DNA of 15,631 nt, taken from CAXDRM01 sp963991775 (GTDB taxonomy: Bacteria; Pseudomonadota; Alphaproteobacteria; Rickettsiales; JABIRX01). Location: positions 1 through 15,631 of the forward strand of contig CAXDRM010000026.1 in assembly GCA_963991775.1 (NCBI GenBank), written 5' to 3'. Positions 7,469-14,453 of the stretch are shown piece after piece. How positions within the stretch are numbered: position 1 is the stretch's first letter; every line of letters begins with the position of its first letter. The notes beneath the pieces are model-generated. The model was given only the letters and a program-made list of their open reading frames with translations. It was not told the DNA's origin and made no database searches. Both the position numbers and the translations under genes were made by a program.

Positions 7469-7804
7469 TTAAATTTTAGATAACTCAGTTTCGATAACAA
7501 TTTTTAATTCAGGAAGCTTTTCTGTGACGACTTTCCAAATAATATCAGGGTCAATATGTCCTAAATATTCGTGAACTAAAATGTTACGAAAACCTATAAT
7601 TTCACGCCATTGGATTTTTGAATGTCTAGCTTTTAAATCATCGGAAAGTCTTTTTGTCGACTCAGACATTATTTGTAATTGTCTAAGAACTGCATCATAA
7701 GTTTTGGTATCATTTTGCAAAGAGAGTTTTCCTTCTGAGGTATAATCTATAATCAGGTTTATTGAAGCTAAAATATGTTCTAAATATAGAGGATTCCTAT
7801 TCAT
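7469..7804 (-). CDS. hepT: HepT-like HEPN RNase toxin
   Basis: This 111-residue protein is a HEPN-fold (DUF86) toxin. The catalytic motif RX4HXY is complete as R73-NILV-H78-E-Y80 near the C-terminal half, and length matches the family. HepT toxins cut RNA (tRNA in studied cases). They are neutralised by the MntA nucleotidyltransferase, which adds AMP to the motif tyrosine (Y80 here). The start lies inside the end of mntA: the two reading frames overlap by 8 bases, so translation is coupled and antitoxin comes first. Both active motifs are intact, so the module is probably functional rather than a remnant. Confidence 0.92.
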   Translation of the reverse strand: MNRNPLYLEHILASINLIIDYTSEGKLSLQNDTKTYDAVLRQLQIMSESTKRLSDDLKARHSKIQWREIIGFRNILVHEYLGHIDPDIIWKVVTEKLPELKIVIETELSKI

Positions 7805-8090
7805 CTAGTCTGACTGCTTCCGATAAAATCTGTTTTTTTAGAAGATGATGTATAGAGTTATCAGGTATTACGTCAACTGGAGTTCCTATTAATTCCTCTA
7901 AATCTAGCTTAAAACCCGAAAGGTCTAGTAAATCCGCTTCTTTTTTCATATGAATTAGAAAGTCAATATCGCTTTTTTTATGCTCTTGATTTTTAGCAAC
8001 TGACCCAAAGATTCTGATATTATCAATGTGACGCTTTTTAGCTAAACTTACTATACTAGACCTATAGTTTCTTAACTCTTCTAAATTCAT
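7797..8090 (-). CDS. mntA: MntA-like nucleotidyltransferase antitoxin
   Basis: This 97-residue minimal nucleotidyltransferase has the signature GS-X10-DXD: G29-S30, then D41-I-D43 in KKSDIDFLI. MntA antitoxins transfer AMP from ATP to the HepT active-site tyrosine and so silence the RNase. The family is often annotated as DNA polymerase beta-like nucleotidyltransferase. It overlaps the downstream hepT by 8 bases. A perfect 8-bp AT-only palindrome lies 15 bases upstream of the ATG and may serve in autoregulation. No plasmid or phage genes adjoin it, so it looks like a stand-alone chromosomal module within an accessory stretch. Confidence 0.93.
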   Translation of the reverse strand: MNLEELRNYRSSIVSLAKKRHIDNIRIFGSVAKNQEHKKSDIDFLIHMKKEADLLDLSGFKLDLEELIGTPVDVIPDNSIHHLLKKQILSEAVRLDE

Positions 8091-8104
8091 AATTATTTTT
8101 GAAA

Positions 8105-8122
8105 TTATTATTCAAATAATAA
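8105..8122. promoter_or_regulatory. AT palindrome upstream of mntA-hepT
   Basis: TTATTATT (8105-8112) and AATAATAA (8115-8122) form a perfect 8-bp inverted repeat separated by two bases, 15 bases before the mntA ATG. The position suits an operator for autoregulation of the toxin-antitoxin pair, but the all-AT arms could arise by chance in this composition. Confidence 0.35.
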
Positions 8123-8188
8123 ATTAATTTACACGTTATTTCAAGACAGAACACCCAGCCCAAAAGTCATAAAGATTTTCAGTTTTTA

Positions 8189-8270
8189 AGAAACCAAAAT
8201 GCGGTGCAGTGGCCCTTATAATTACAAAAGTCGCTACGCTACTGCTTTTGCAATTTTAATTATGGTTTCT
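8189..8270. repeat. Imperfect palindrome upstream of the 51-residue ORF
   Basis: AGAAACCA (8189-8196) is mirrored by TGGTTTCT (8263-8270). Inside, ATAATTA near 8218-8224 is matched by TAATTAT near 8257-8263, and CAAAAG by CTTTTG around the centre. The centre carries GCTACGCT at 8233-8240. The element of about 80 bases fills most of the gap between mntA and the 51-residue ORF. It could be a palindromic mobile repeat or the folded 5' leader of that ORF. Confidence 0.45.
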
Positions 8271-8313
8271 TTTGCAAAAAACTTAATTTTATTAACTTTT
8301 TAAGGTGGTTGTT

Positions 8314-8469
8314 ATGACTAAAAAACTTTTCAAAAATTTAAAAAATTTGACTATCAAATGTCATATTAGTTTTAACTTTAGAACTAAAGAAAAACAAAAA
8401 ATTAGATTTAGTATCGAACTAAATAAAAGTAGCAAAACTAAACAACAAAAAGCATACAGCCCCAGCTAG
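8314..8469 (+). CDS. Small basic protein, 51 residues
   Basis: The reading frame from ATG 8314 to TAG 8467-8469 encodes 51 residues, starting MTKKLFKNLK and ending KAYSPS. It is strongly basic (about 15 Lys/Arg) with one cysteine and no membrane segment. The support is an unusually good Shine-Dalgarno, AAGGTGG, five to six bases before the ATG, better than those of most genes in this window, plus a G+C hairpin exactly at the stop. I recognise no family. The charge suggests nucleic-acid or membrane binding, but that is a guess. It diverges from mntA-hepT and converges on the 80-residue gene. Confidence 0.5.
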   Translation: MTKKLFKNLKNLTIKCHISFNFRTKEKQKIRFSIELNKSSKTKQQKAYSPS

Positions 8470-8475
8470 GGGCTG
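8457..8475 (+). terminator. GC hairpin overlapping the small ORF stop
   Basis: CAGCCCC (8457-8463) pairs with GGGGCTG (8469-8475) around a five-base loop. The stop codon of the 51-residue ORF lies in the loop and first stem base. It lies between two convergent genes, so it could end transcription from both sides, but no good U-run follows. Confidence 0.5.
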
Positions 8476-8501
8476 TTGCTAATTGCTAAACTTAGCTTTT
8501 A

Positions 8502-8744
8502 TTAATAGGTTTTAATATGTGCTTTTTTACAAATTATAATTTGTTTACTAACCTGCTCCGCTAAAATATCTTGAATTACTACTAATCGTTCAATTAGTTC
8601 AGGAACTTCTGATAAAGTGTTGATGATATCTTCGCTCGAAAAATCAGCAATATTATCTTTTAACAGCGCAGAGATTTCGTCAATATTTTTTGCTGCAGCA
8701 GCAAAGTGAGTTCTAATTAAAGTTTTGTTATTTGAATCGATCAT
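8502..8744 (-). CDS. Small helical hypothetical protein, 80 residues
   Basis: This 80-residue acidic-to-neutral protein is predicted by eye to be mostly helical, with heptad-like hydrophobic spacing (IDEISALLKDNIADF, then IINTLSEVPELIERL, then a basic end CKKAHIKTY). No known motif is seen. TAGG lies seven bases before the ATG, and a strong hairpin (8770-8798) sits just upstream. The gene is convergent with the 51-residue ORF. Function is unknown. Confidence 0.6.
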   Translation of the reverse strand: MIDSNNKTLIRTHFAAAAKNIDEISALLKDNIADFSSEDIINTLSEVPELIERLVVIQDILAEQVSKQIIICKKAHIKTY

Positions 8745-8769
8745 TTTTAAACCTACAAATTAATTAATA

Positions 8770-8798
8770 AAGGGTTAATGCAAAACGCATTAACCCTT
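8770..8798 (-). repeat. Perfect 12-bp hairpin upstream of the 80-residue gene
   Basis: AAGGGTTAATGC (8770-8781) and GCATTAACCCTT (8787-8798) pair perfectly around a five-base loop. On the minus strand it ends 25 bases before the ATG of the 80-residue gene and is followed by TATTAATTAATTT. It may terminate upstream transcription, act as an operator, or be a leader structure. Confidence 0.5.
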
Positions 8799-8825
8799 CT
8801 GCCCACCGGCGAGGAAGAAAGAGGA

Positions 8826-8940
8826 AATAACTGCAATGACAAATTTATGCTTTTTTGTATGAGCGAGTGAATGGCGTAGCCAGAGAGAAAAAAGCAGAAT
8901 AAATTTGGGTAGCGTAGCGGACTTTATCATTGCAGTTATT
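8826..8940. repeat. Long imperfect palindromic element
   Basis: The outer arms are a perfect 14-bp inverted repeat (8826-8839 with 8927-8940). Inner arms pair in the same order: CAAATTTA 8840-8847 with TAAATTTG 8900-8907, and GCTTTTTT 8849-8856 with AAAAAAGC 8888-8895. The right arm has an inserted GC-rich piece, GTAGCGTAGCGG, between outer and inner arms. The centre contains GGCGTAGCC. It has the look of a palindromic mobile element or a large structured RNA; I see no target-site duplication. Confidence 0.55.
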
Positions 8941-9321
8941 GGAGATTTAATCTCCGTAGCTAAGTAATTTTTGTGACGCGTAAGCGGCTGTGGAACATAA
9001 TGTAATGTGGTTATTTGTAGATGAGTATAAGGAACGGCTGAGCCGGTATGAGCACACACCTATTGCACTGGATGTGTTTGTTTAAGATGCCCAGAAAAGC
9101 ACTAAAAAGAGCTTATTAAGATTTATTAATAAGTTGGCCGCTGGGTTTTATAATATTGCTTTGAGACACCAAATGGGCTCAAAAAACTATATTAAGAAGT
9201 TTAACAAAAAACTGGAAAAATGTAAATTTCTTAGAGATATAATTATTGGTAAAATTGTTTTATCTGGCTTTGCTGAAAATTTTCTGTTAAGAGAACTGCG
9301 AACAAATTACTTGTATAAAAT

Positions 9322-10308
9322 ATGGATGTCTTAGCAATCTTTTTACAAAATATTACTTCTCCTCCTATCTTATTTTTTATCTTGGGAGTAATAGCTGGTT
9401 TCTTAAAATCAGATCTAGATATTCCTGACCAGATTAGTCGTTATTTAGCAATTTATTTAATGATGGCAATTGGTTTTAAAGGAGGTATTGCTATTGCTGC
9501 TACTCCTGAAATTGATATGGAAATTATCATCGTAATTTTAGCAGGTTTGGTAACTGGTTTCACTCAACCATTCATTGGTTATTGGTTACTTAAAAAAACT
9601 ACTAAATTAGATGGTGCAACTGCTGCGGCAGTGGCTGCTCATTATGGCTCAATTAGTATGGTAACTTTTGTAACTGCTGTAAGCTTCTTAGAAATTAATA
9701 ATGTATTTTATGCAGGTTATATAGTGGCAGTACTTGCTTTAATGGAAGCACCAGCAATTTTAACTGGGTTATTTTTAGCACATCGCTCTGACCCTAATAC
9801 TATTAATTCTACTGCTCAAGCTACTCCAAGATTAATGAAAGAAATTTTTACTAATGGTGCAATTCTACTATTAACTGGTTCTTTTATTATTGGTGCAATA
9901 AGTGGTGAAGCTGGCATGGCTAAAATGCAGGGTTTCTTAGTTACACCGTTTCACGGTATTTTAGCATTTTTCTTGCTTGATATGGGCTTGCTGGTTTCTA
10001 AACAAATGCATCATTTAAAAGAGTTTAATTTCAGATTATTTTTATTTGGTATCTATATGCCACTTATTGGTTTTACTGTAGGTCTAGCTTTAAGTACAAT
10101 GATTGGTTTAGATGTTGGTACAGGTTTCTTATTTACGGTATTAATTGCTAGCTCATCTTATATTGCTGTTACTGCCGCAATGCGCGTAGCTTTACCAGAA
10201 GCAAAAGCTGCCATATATATTCCTATGACTTTAGCCATCACTTTCCCATTTAATATTGGTTTAGGAATTCCACTTTATTATTACGTATGTAATTTAGTGT
10301 TGGGTTAA
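9322..10308 (+). CDS. SbtA-like sodium-dependent bicarbonate permease
   Basis: This 328-residue polytopic protein matches the SbtA/DUF897 family, seen in cyanobacteria as Na+/HCO3- symporters. About ten hydrophobic helices are visible. Typical family features are the N-terminal SPPILFFILGVIAGFLKSD segment, the IPDQI motif, GFKGGIAI, and the repeated small-residue helices around AAVAAHYGSISMVTF and ASSSYIAVTAAMRVALPEA. No PII-like SbtB partner gene is adjacent. The start gives the usual family N-terminus, yet no good Shine-Dalgarno precedes it, so translation may be weak or use a short leader. No carbon-fixation genes are present, so the role may be bicarbonate supply for carboxylases, or another anion may be carried. 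Confidence 0.87.
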   Translation: MDVLAIFLQNITSPPILFFILGVIAGFLKSDLDIPDQISRYLAIYLMMAIGFKGGIAIAATPEIDMEIIIVILAGLVTGFTQPFIGYWLLKKTTKLDGATAAAVAAHYGSISMVTFVTAVSFLEINNVFYAGYIVAVLALMEAPAILTGLFLAHRSDPNTINSTAQATPRLMKEIFTNGAILLLTGSFIIGAISGEAGMAKMQGFLVTPFHGILAFFLLDMGLLVSKQMHHLKEFNFRLFLFGIYMPLIGFTVGLALSTMIGLDVGTGFLFTVLIASSSYIAVTAAMRVALPEAKAAIYIPMTLAITFPFNIGLGIPLYYYVCNLVLG

Positions 10309-10336
10309 AATTTATATACTAAATCAATTATTTTGC

Positions 10337-10365
10337 TTGAGCGGCTCTAAGAAATTTGTTATAAT
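10337..10365 (+). promoter_or_regulatory. Promoter of the membrane-associated unknown gene
   Basis: TTGAGC (10337-10342), a 17-base spacer and a perfect TATAAT (10360-10365) lie 24 bases before the ATG at 10389. The -10 continues as TATAATATGGCA, identical over 12 bases to the promoter of the gene at 6033-7361. The -35 and spacer are less similar. Confidence 0.6.
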
Positions 10366-10388
10366 ATGGCAAATTAACTGTAGAGCAT

Positions 10389-11663
10389 ATGACAAGAGAT
10401 ATCGGTAAAACCATAAAGACAGAAGAAGGTCGTACTCTTTATACTAACTCTGTCGCAAGATCTAAAAAAACTCAAAATTCTGATCTTATAAATGGAGCTC
10501 AAGATAATCTATTCCTTACATTAATCACAGCTGTTTTGGGAGTATTATTTTATGAGTTAGAGCGACGACGAGAGGAGTATGACCCTTATTTAGAAGATAA
10601 CTCAGAAATTTATACTCTGCTCAATAACAGAAATTTTACATCACAGCTCAGGCAAGATTTCTTGTTAGATAATCCAGACATAGATCATACTGAATATGCC
10701 GTGATAGGATTAGCTACACTTTTTATAATGAAAATAATTATAGATAAAAAGCTGTTCGGAGTTCAACGTGAAGCAAATAATACAAAAGAAAAGATTTCTA
10801 GAATCAAGGATGGAGAAATTCTAGAAGCTTTAGCCAATTTAGAAGTAGGTCCTGTTGCAACTCTAAGTGAGATTAGAACCCAGAAACAATCTAATCTAAA
10901 ATTTTTCAAAAAACCTATTTCATATATTGCTGCAGGATCGTTAATCTGGGCCACTAATTTGCCAGAAAATTCACAATATTTACTTTTTTCAGGAACTAGA
11001 TGCATGGTAGGAATGATGGTAGATATTGTAGATAAAATGATATGCGAACCAAGACAAGAAGAAGTTAACTTACTTGCAGATAATTTATTGGAAAGATTTA
11101 GCAATGATGAAAAAACAAAATTAGCACAGGCAATAAAACAAGAAATTATTAGAGTATCTGGAGAAAACAAAAAAATTACTTTTATAAATGATAAATGTGT
11201 CGAACTAGTAAGTGTGATGCTCTATTTTATTACCTTCCATAATTTACCAGAAAAAACTACCATATATGATTATGTACAAAATCTTGGAGCTGCTTCTGCT
11301 ATATCAAATTCTTTGAAGTTTGTTTTACAAGCAGCCTTAGATAATAAAAAATACCAAGCACAGATAGAAGAAATTGACGATATTGAGATAGGAGGCTCTG
11401 CGGATGCTTCCGCAAGTAGTGACACAGATTATGGACCAATTATATCAGATTCAGATAATGACACAGAAATACAAGATGCTGGCATTCCTGAAACGGATAG
11501 TTTTGTAGATAGAGTAGTAACTAGACGTAACTCTGAAAATGATATGACAAACATAGCAGGCGCAAATAGTTTAAAAAGATCTTATTCAGCAGATGACATT
11601 CGAGATCCGAATATAAGAAGGATGCTAGAAGGAAGATCATGTGCTTTTGCTTTGCAGTACTAA
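10389..11663 (+). CDS. Unknown protein with membrane segments and acidic, Ser-rich tail
   Basis: I recognise no family for this 424-residue protein. Hydrophobic segments at about 41-56 and 103-118 look membrane-spanning; 177-190 and 198-214 are weaker candidates. A charged loop (57-100) separates the first two. The middle (220-330) is helical and charged. From about 330 the chain is acidic and low in hydrophobics (DDIEIGGSADASASSDTD, SDSDNDTE), then turns basic with Ser/Arg stretches (RRNSEND, LKRSYSADDIRD) before the end. Such disordered, charged C-termini occur in type IV secretion substrates, and hydrophobic hairpins in proteins inserted in host-derived membranes. This is only suggestive. 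It stands alone on its strand with its own strong promoter, sharing a -10 block with the helical-repeat gene. Confidence 0.7.
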   Translation: MTRDIGKTIKTEEGRTLYTNSVARSKKTQNSDLINGAQDNLFLTLITAVLGVLFYELERRREEYDPYLEDNSEIYTLLNNRNFTSQLRQDFLLDNPDIDHTEYAVIGLATLFIMKIIIDKKLFGVQREANNTKEKISRIKDGEILEALANLEVGPVATLSEIRTQKQSNLKFFKKPISYIAAGSLIWATNLPENSQYLLFSGTRCMVGMMVDIVDKMICEPRQEEVNLLADNLLERFSNDEKTKLAQAIKQEIIRVSGENKKITFINDKCVELVSVMLYFITFHNLPEKTTIYDYVQNLGAASAISNSLKFVLQAALDNKKYQAQIEEIDDIEIGGSADASASSDTDYGPIISDSDNDTEIQDAGIPETDSFVDRVVTRRNSENDMTNIAGANSLKRSYSADDIRDPNIRRMLEGRSCAFALQY

Positions 11664-11768
11664 AGCAAATAGTATAATTTTCCTTTTCAGCAAAAATAGG
11701 TTTGCTACAATTTTTGGTTGTAAATTAAAAGAGTAAAATGATTATTAATATATTGATTTTATAAAATA

Positions 11769-12311
11769 ATGGCTAAAAGAATTATCACACAATTAATTAT
11801 AACCTGCTTAGCTTTTATATTGCTACAATTTGCAAATAAATATGGTGAGGTCTTTTTCATTACAATGCTTAGCCTGCCAATCTTGGTACTTTTTTTAGCA
11901 ATTCTTAATTATTTCGCTGGTAAAAAAACCACTAATAAATCTAGATTATCTTTCTCTGTAATCTTTCACATTATTTTTATTGGCATACCTCTAACACTAT
12001 TTTTACTCTGTATAGCAGGTACTAATGGGCGTTGCTTATTTGATATATTTAGTATCGGCTCAAACTTTTATCAAATGGTTAGAGGTCCTGGCACCATAGC
12101 GTTAATCTTTGTAATTTTTGCCTTACCTTTTTTGCTCTTTTTTCTTTTAATCTCTGATAAAATAATGGTTAAATTTATTGCTCAAGATCCAAAACTCAAT
12201 AATGCAGATCTTGAGAAAATTGATAAAACCAAACTAAGAAAAGTAGGTAAATTACTTAATAATTTTATTCTTACTTTTTTAGTATTATTTCTATTGCAGT
12301 TTTTTTTATAA
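11769..12311 (+). CDS. Small polytopic membrane protein, unknown
   Basis: This 180-residue protein has about five hydrophobic helices (roughly 5-22, 28-50, 62-82, 107-129 and 163-180). A soluble loop between the last two (130-162) is rich in Lys and Asp (NNADLEKIDKTKLRKVG). I cannot assign a family. There is no clear Shine-Dalgarno before the ATG (context ATAAAATAATGG). It follows the unknown gene by 105 bases and converges with the YqaA-like gene. Location is probably the inner membrane. Confidence 0.6.
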   Translation: MAKRIITQLIITCLAFILLQFANKYGEVFFITMLSLPILVLFLAILNYFAGKKTTNKSRLSFSVIFHIIFIGIPLTLFLLCIAGTNGRCLFDIFSIGSNFYQMVRGPGTIALIFVIFALPFLLFFLLISDKIMVKFIAQDPKLNNADLEKIDKTKLRKVGKLLNNFILTFLVLFLLQFFL

Positions 12312-12382
12312 ACATAATCTCACATAAAAATTAGCAGATTGATTTTTAGGCTGATGTCTTGAAAAATTCTTCTAACTCTTTT

Positions 12383-12796
12383 TTACCCAAGCAAAAAAAC
12401 AATATATCTTGCTGCCTTACCTATAGTTACTAATAGCAAAAACAACCAAAAATTTGCTTTAAAAATTCCAGCAACTACTGTTAGAGGGTCGCCAATAATT
12501 GGCATCCAGGCAAAAAGCAAAGACCATTTACCCCACTTTTCATAACGAAGAGTAAATTTGTTAATCTGCTTTTCATTAAGTGGAAACCATTTTTTATCTT
12601 TAAGTTTTAAGAGATAAAAACCCAAAAAATAATTTACTACTGCTCCTAATACATTACCTGTGGTAGCAACTAAAAGCAGTATAATCTTACTATATTGCCC
12701 TGCTAGATTAAGCGAGAATAATACTAATTCAGATTGCGCCGGAAATATCGTCGCGGCAAAAAAAGCTGAGAAGAATAGAAATATTAAATCTGTCAT
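12383..12796 (-). CDS. yqaA: YqaA-like DedA-superfamily membrane protein
   Basis: This 137-residue membrane protein matches the YqaA branch of the DedA/VTT superfamily, with length close to the family norm. Visible marks are FFAATIFPAQSELVL near the N-terminus (a re-entrant-type segment with conserved P and E), TTGNVLGAVVNYFLG (45-59), FAWMPIIGDPLTVVAG (95-110) and GKAARYI (126-132). DedA relatives act in inner-membrane lipid scrambling or proton-coupled homeostasis; the exact YqaA role is not settled. It follows the AAA ATPase gene by 69 bases on the same strand and converges with the plus-strand membrane protein gene. Confidence 0.85.
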   Translation of the reverse strand: MTDLIFLFFSAFFAATIFPAQSELVLFSLNLAGQYSKIILLLVATTGNVLGAVVNYFLGFYLLKLKDKKWFPLNEKQINKFTLRYEKWGKWSLLFAWMPIIGDPLTVVAGIFKANFWLFLLLVTIGKAARYIVFLLG

Positions 12797-12865
12797 TTAG
12801 ATATATTAATCACTCTTGATATCTCTTAATAATATATTATAGAAGCATCTAATAACTTTTTTACC

Positions 12866-14308
12866 TTACTGCAAAAAATAATAATCCAAAGGCACAAAAA
12901 TAGTATTAGTAGCTTTATCTAGTTCAAGCTCATGATTAGAAAATATAATGTTATAATCTGAGTTAATCTTTTTAGAGCTAGTTACAATTTGTTTTAGATT
13001 TTTATTGCCTAAACCTACCTCTATCACTAGTTGTTTTTTATTTAAAATCTGCAAGATAAAATCAGCGCCACCCTCTTGGCTATCATAACGAATATCACCA
13101 CGACCAGTGGTTTTAAACTCTTGATATAAATGATTTCCTACTGCATCCTCTAAAAGCTTACCTTGTCTGGTTAAATAAGTATGTTCTATTCCTGTAGAAT
13201 AAAAAAATGACATTCTAATTGCTGGTGATAAAAACAAATATTTGCTAGGCTTTTTTGCAACAGTCATATTTGTACCATAAGCAGGAATTTTCAGCAGAAT
13301 CTCAGCCTTTTCAAGCGCCTCAAAAACTCTCGAGATTGTATTCCAACTAATGTTAAATTTTTGCTCTAATTTTTTAAAACTAGTAATATCATTTTCTGCA
13401 ACAACAAATAATAAGCGTTTCACCACCTGCAAAGTATTTTGGTCAAAGCTGCCCAACATCGGCAAATCAGCTTCTATTACTTTATCTAGTAAAACTGAAA
13501 TACTTTCATAAATCAGGGTTTCATTAGGCATACTAAAGGAAAATGGTAAAGAACCATGTGCTAAATATTTTTGGATATCTTGTTTATTGGCAGTTGCCCA
13601 ATATTGATGTACCAAATGCTTTATAGATTCTAGATTCTTAAAAACATCTATAGCAGAATCAGAAAAATATAAAGCATTGCCTATCTCTTTCTTTAAATTA
13701 TTACTAGGTGAAATATTATTTTTTGCCATCTGGTATTCTGTAAAAGATAGTGGCGTAAGTTTCTCAATAATTACTCTCCTTGCTAAATCACCAGTAATAA
13801 GTTTTTGTAACACTACTGCAGATGATCCTGTACAACAAAAAAATACATTTGTAGTTTTCTCAAAAAGGGTTTTAAGAGTAACAGGCCATTTAGGATCACT
13901 CTGTATTTCATCAAGAAAAATATATACTGGCTCTTTTATGGTTGCTAATGATTCACCCAAAATTACTTCATAAGCAGACAATAAATCTGTAATATCAGCT
14001 TCAAATAAATTCCTAGCATCCTCTACAGATACAAATAAATAGTTTAATTTTTTTTCTGAAAGATTTTTATAAGATGCACAGAGTTGTGCCATCAAGGTCG
14101 TTTTACCAACACCTCTGAAACCAGGCATAATCACCATTCTGCTAGGAGACTTTTTTGTTGTAAAATTATCAATATATTCTTGTAATTTGCTAAATTTATT
14201 ACGCTTTGGCAATTCAGTTTTACCATCAAAGCTATAGGTAAAACGTTTAAGACGTTCATCAATTGTTGAAAGCTGTTGTTGAATATAATCTAGAAGCCTT
14301 TGATCCAT
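12866..14308 (-). CDS. AAA ATPase with DUF4143-type C-terminus
   Basis: This 480-residue protein belongs to the widespread ATPase group that pairs an N-terminal AAA domain with DUF4143. The Walker A loop is GFRGVGKTT (63-71), Walker B is VYIFLDEIQ (128-136), and a sensor-like FFCCTGSSA follows. The middle holds a winged-helix-like part (KLEQKFNISWNTISRVFEALEKAEIL). The end resembles a PD-(D/E)XK-like core: GGADFIL, then LVIEVGLGNK. The biological role of the group is unclear; some members were proposed to be mobile or defence-linked. The start codon ATG precedes MDQRLL. It lies 145 bases after the fic gene, separated by a nested inverted repeat, so it is probably transcribed separately. Confidence 0.88.
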   Translation of the reverse strand: MDQRLLDYIQQQLSTIDERLKRFTYSFDGKTELPKRNKFSKLQEYIDNFTTKKSPSRMVIMPGFRGVGKTTLMAQLCASYKNLSEKKLNYLFVSVEDARNLFEADITDLLSAYEVILGESLATIKEPVYIFLDEIQSDPKWPVTLKTLFEKTTNVFFCCTGSSAVVLQKLITGDLARRVIIEKLTPLSFTEYQMAKNNISPSNNLKKEIGNALYFSDSAIDVFKNLESIKHLVHQYWATANKQDIQKYLAHGSLPFSFSMPNETLIYESISVLLDKVIEADLPMLGSFDQNTLQVVKRLLFVVAENDITSFKKLEQKFNISWNTISRVFEALEKAEILLKIPAYGTNMTVAKKPSKYLFLSPAIRMSFFYSTGIEHTYLTRQGKLLEDAVGNHLYQEFKTTGRGDIRYDSQEGGADFILQILNKKQLVIEVGLGNKNLKQIVTSSKKINSDYNIIFSNHELELDKATNTIFVPLDYYFLQ

Positions 14309-14364
14309 ATCAATTTAACAAAGTTATAACTTCATTATAGCGGGATTTGATCTTAACTTCAAGC

Positions 14365-14424
14365 TTCTTCATTAATACGTTCACGAAGAAGACCGTACTT
14401 CTTCATCAATATATTAATGAAGAA
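14365..14424. repeat. Nested inverted repeats between fic and the ATPase gene
   Basis: A perfect 13-bp outer repeat (14365-14377 with 14412-14424) encloses an inner 7-bp repeat, GAAGAAG 14385-14391 with CTTCTTC 14398-14404. The element CTTCTTCAT occurs in direct and inverted copies. It may form a branched hairpin after fic or an operator before the ATPase gene, whose start is about 57 bases away. No U-run follows on the minus strand. Confidence 0.5.
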
Positions 14425-14453
14425 ATACAAAATTCCACTTTAACTTATATTGC

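Larger units (their letters stand above)
8745..9321. other. Structured noncoding stretch before the permease gene
   Basis: I find no convincing gene in these 577 bases. They hold the hairpin at 8770-8798, the long imperfect palindrome at 8826-8940, small dyads GGAGATT/AATCTCC (8941-8955), CGGC/GCCG (9035-9045) and CTTATTA/TAATAAG (9112-9133), and GC-richer islands with GCGTAGC motifs. The frames that stay open across it (for example 8790-9059 on the minus strand and 9134-9334 on the plus strand) look incidental. The region resembles accumulated palindromic repeats or a decayed locus. Confidence 0.5.

Noticed and set aside
8790..9059. An 89-residue open frame on the minus strand
   Set aside because: It runs across the long palindrome and GC islands, has no convincing ribosome binding site and no recognisable domain; the open frame is best explained by the repeat.
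8091..9321. CRISPR array or tRNA gene in the repeat-rich stretch
   Set aside because: Repeats are inverted, not regularly spaced direct repeats, and I found no cloverleaf or CCA-like end.
9134..9334. A 66-residue open frame on the plus strand overlapping the permease start
   Set aside because: It needs a TTG start without a Shine-Dalgarno, overlaps the next gene by 13 bases and shows no motif. A gene remnant is possible but not supportable.
10763..11170. A 135-residue open frame opposite the 424-residue gene
   Set aside because: The plus-strand gene has a strong promoter and coherent protein features; the antisense frame has neither.
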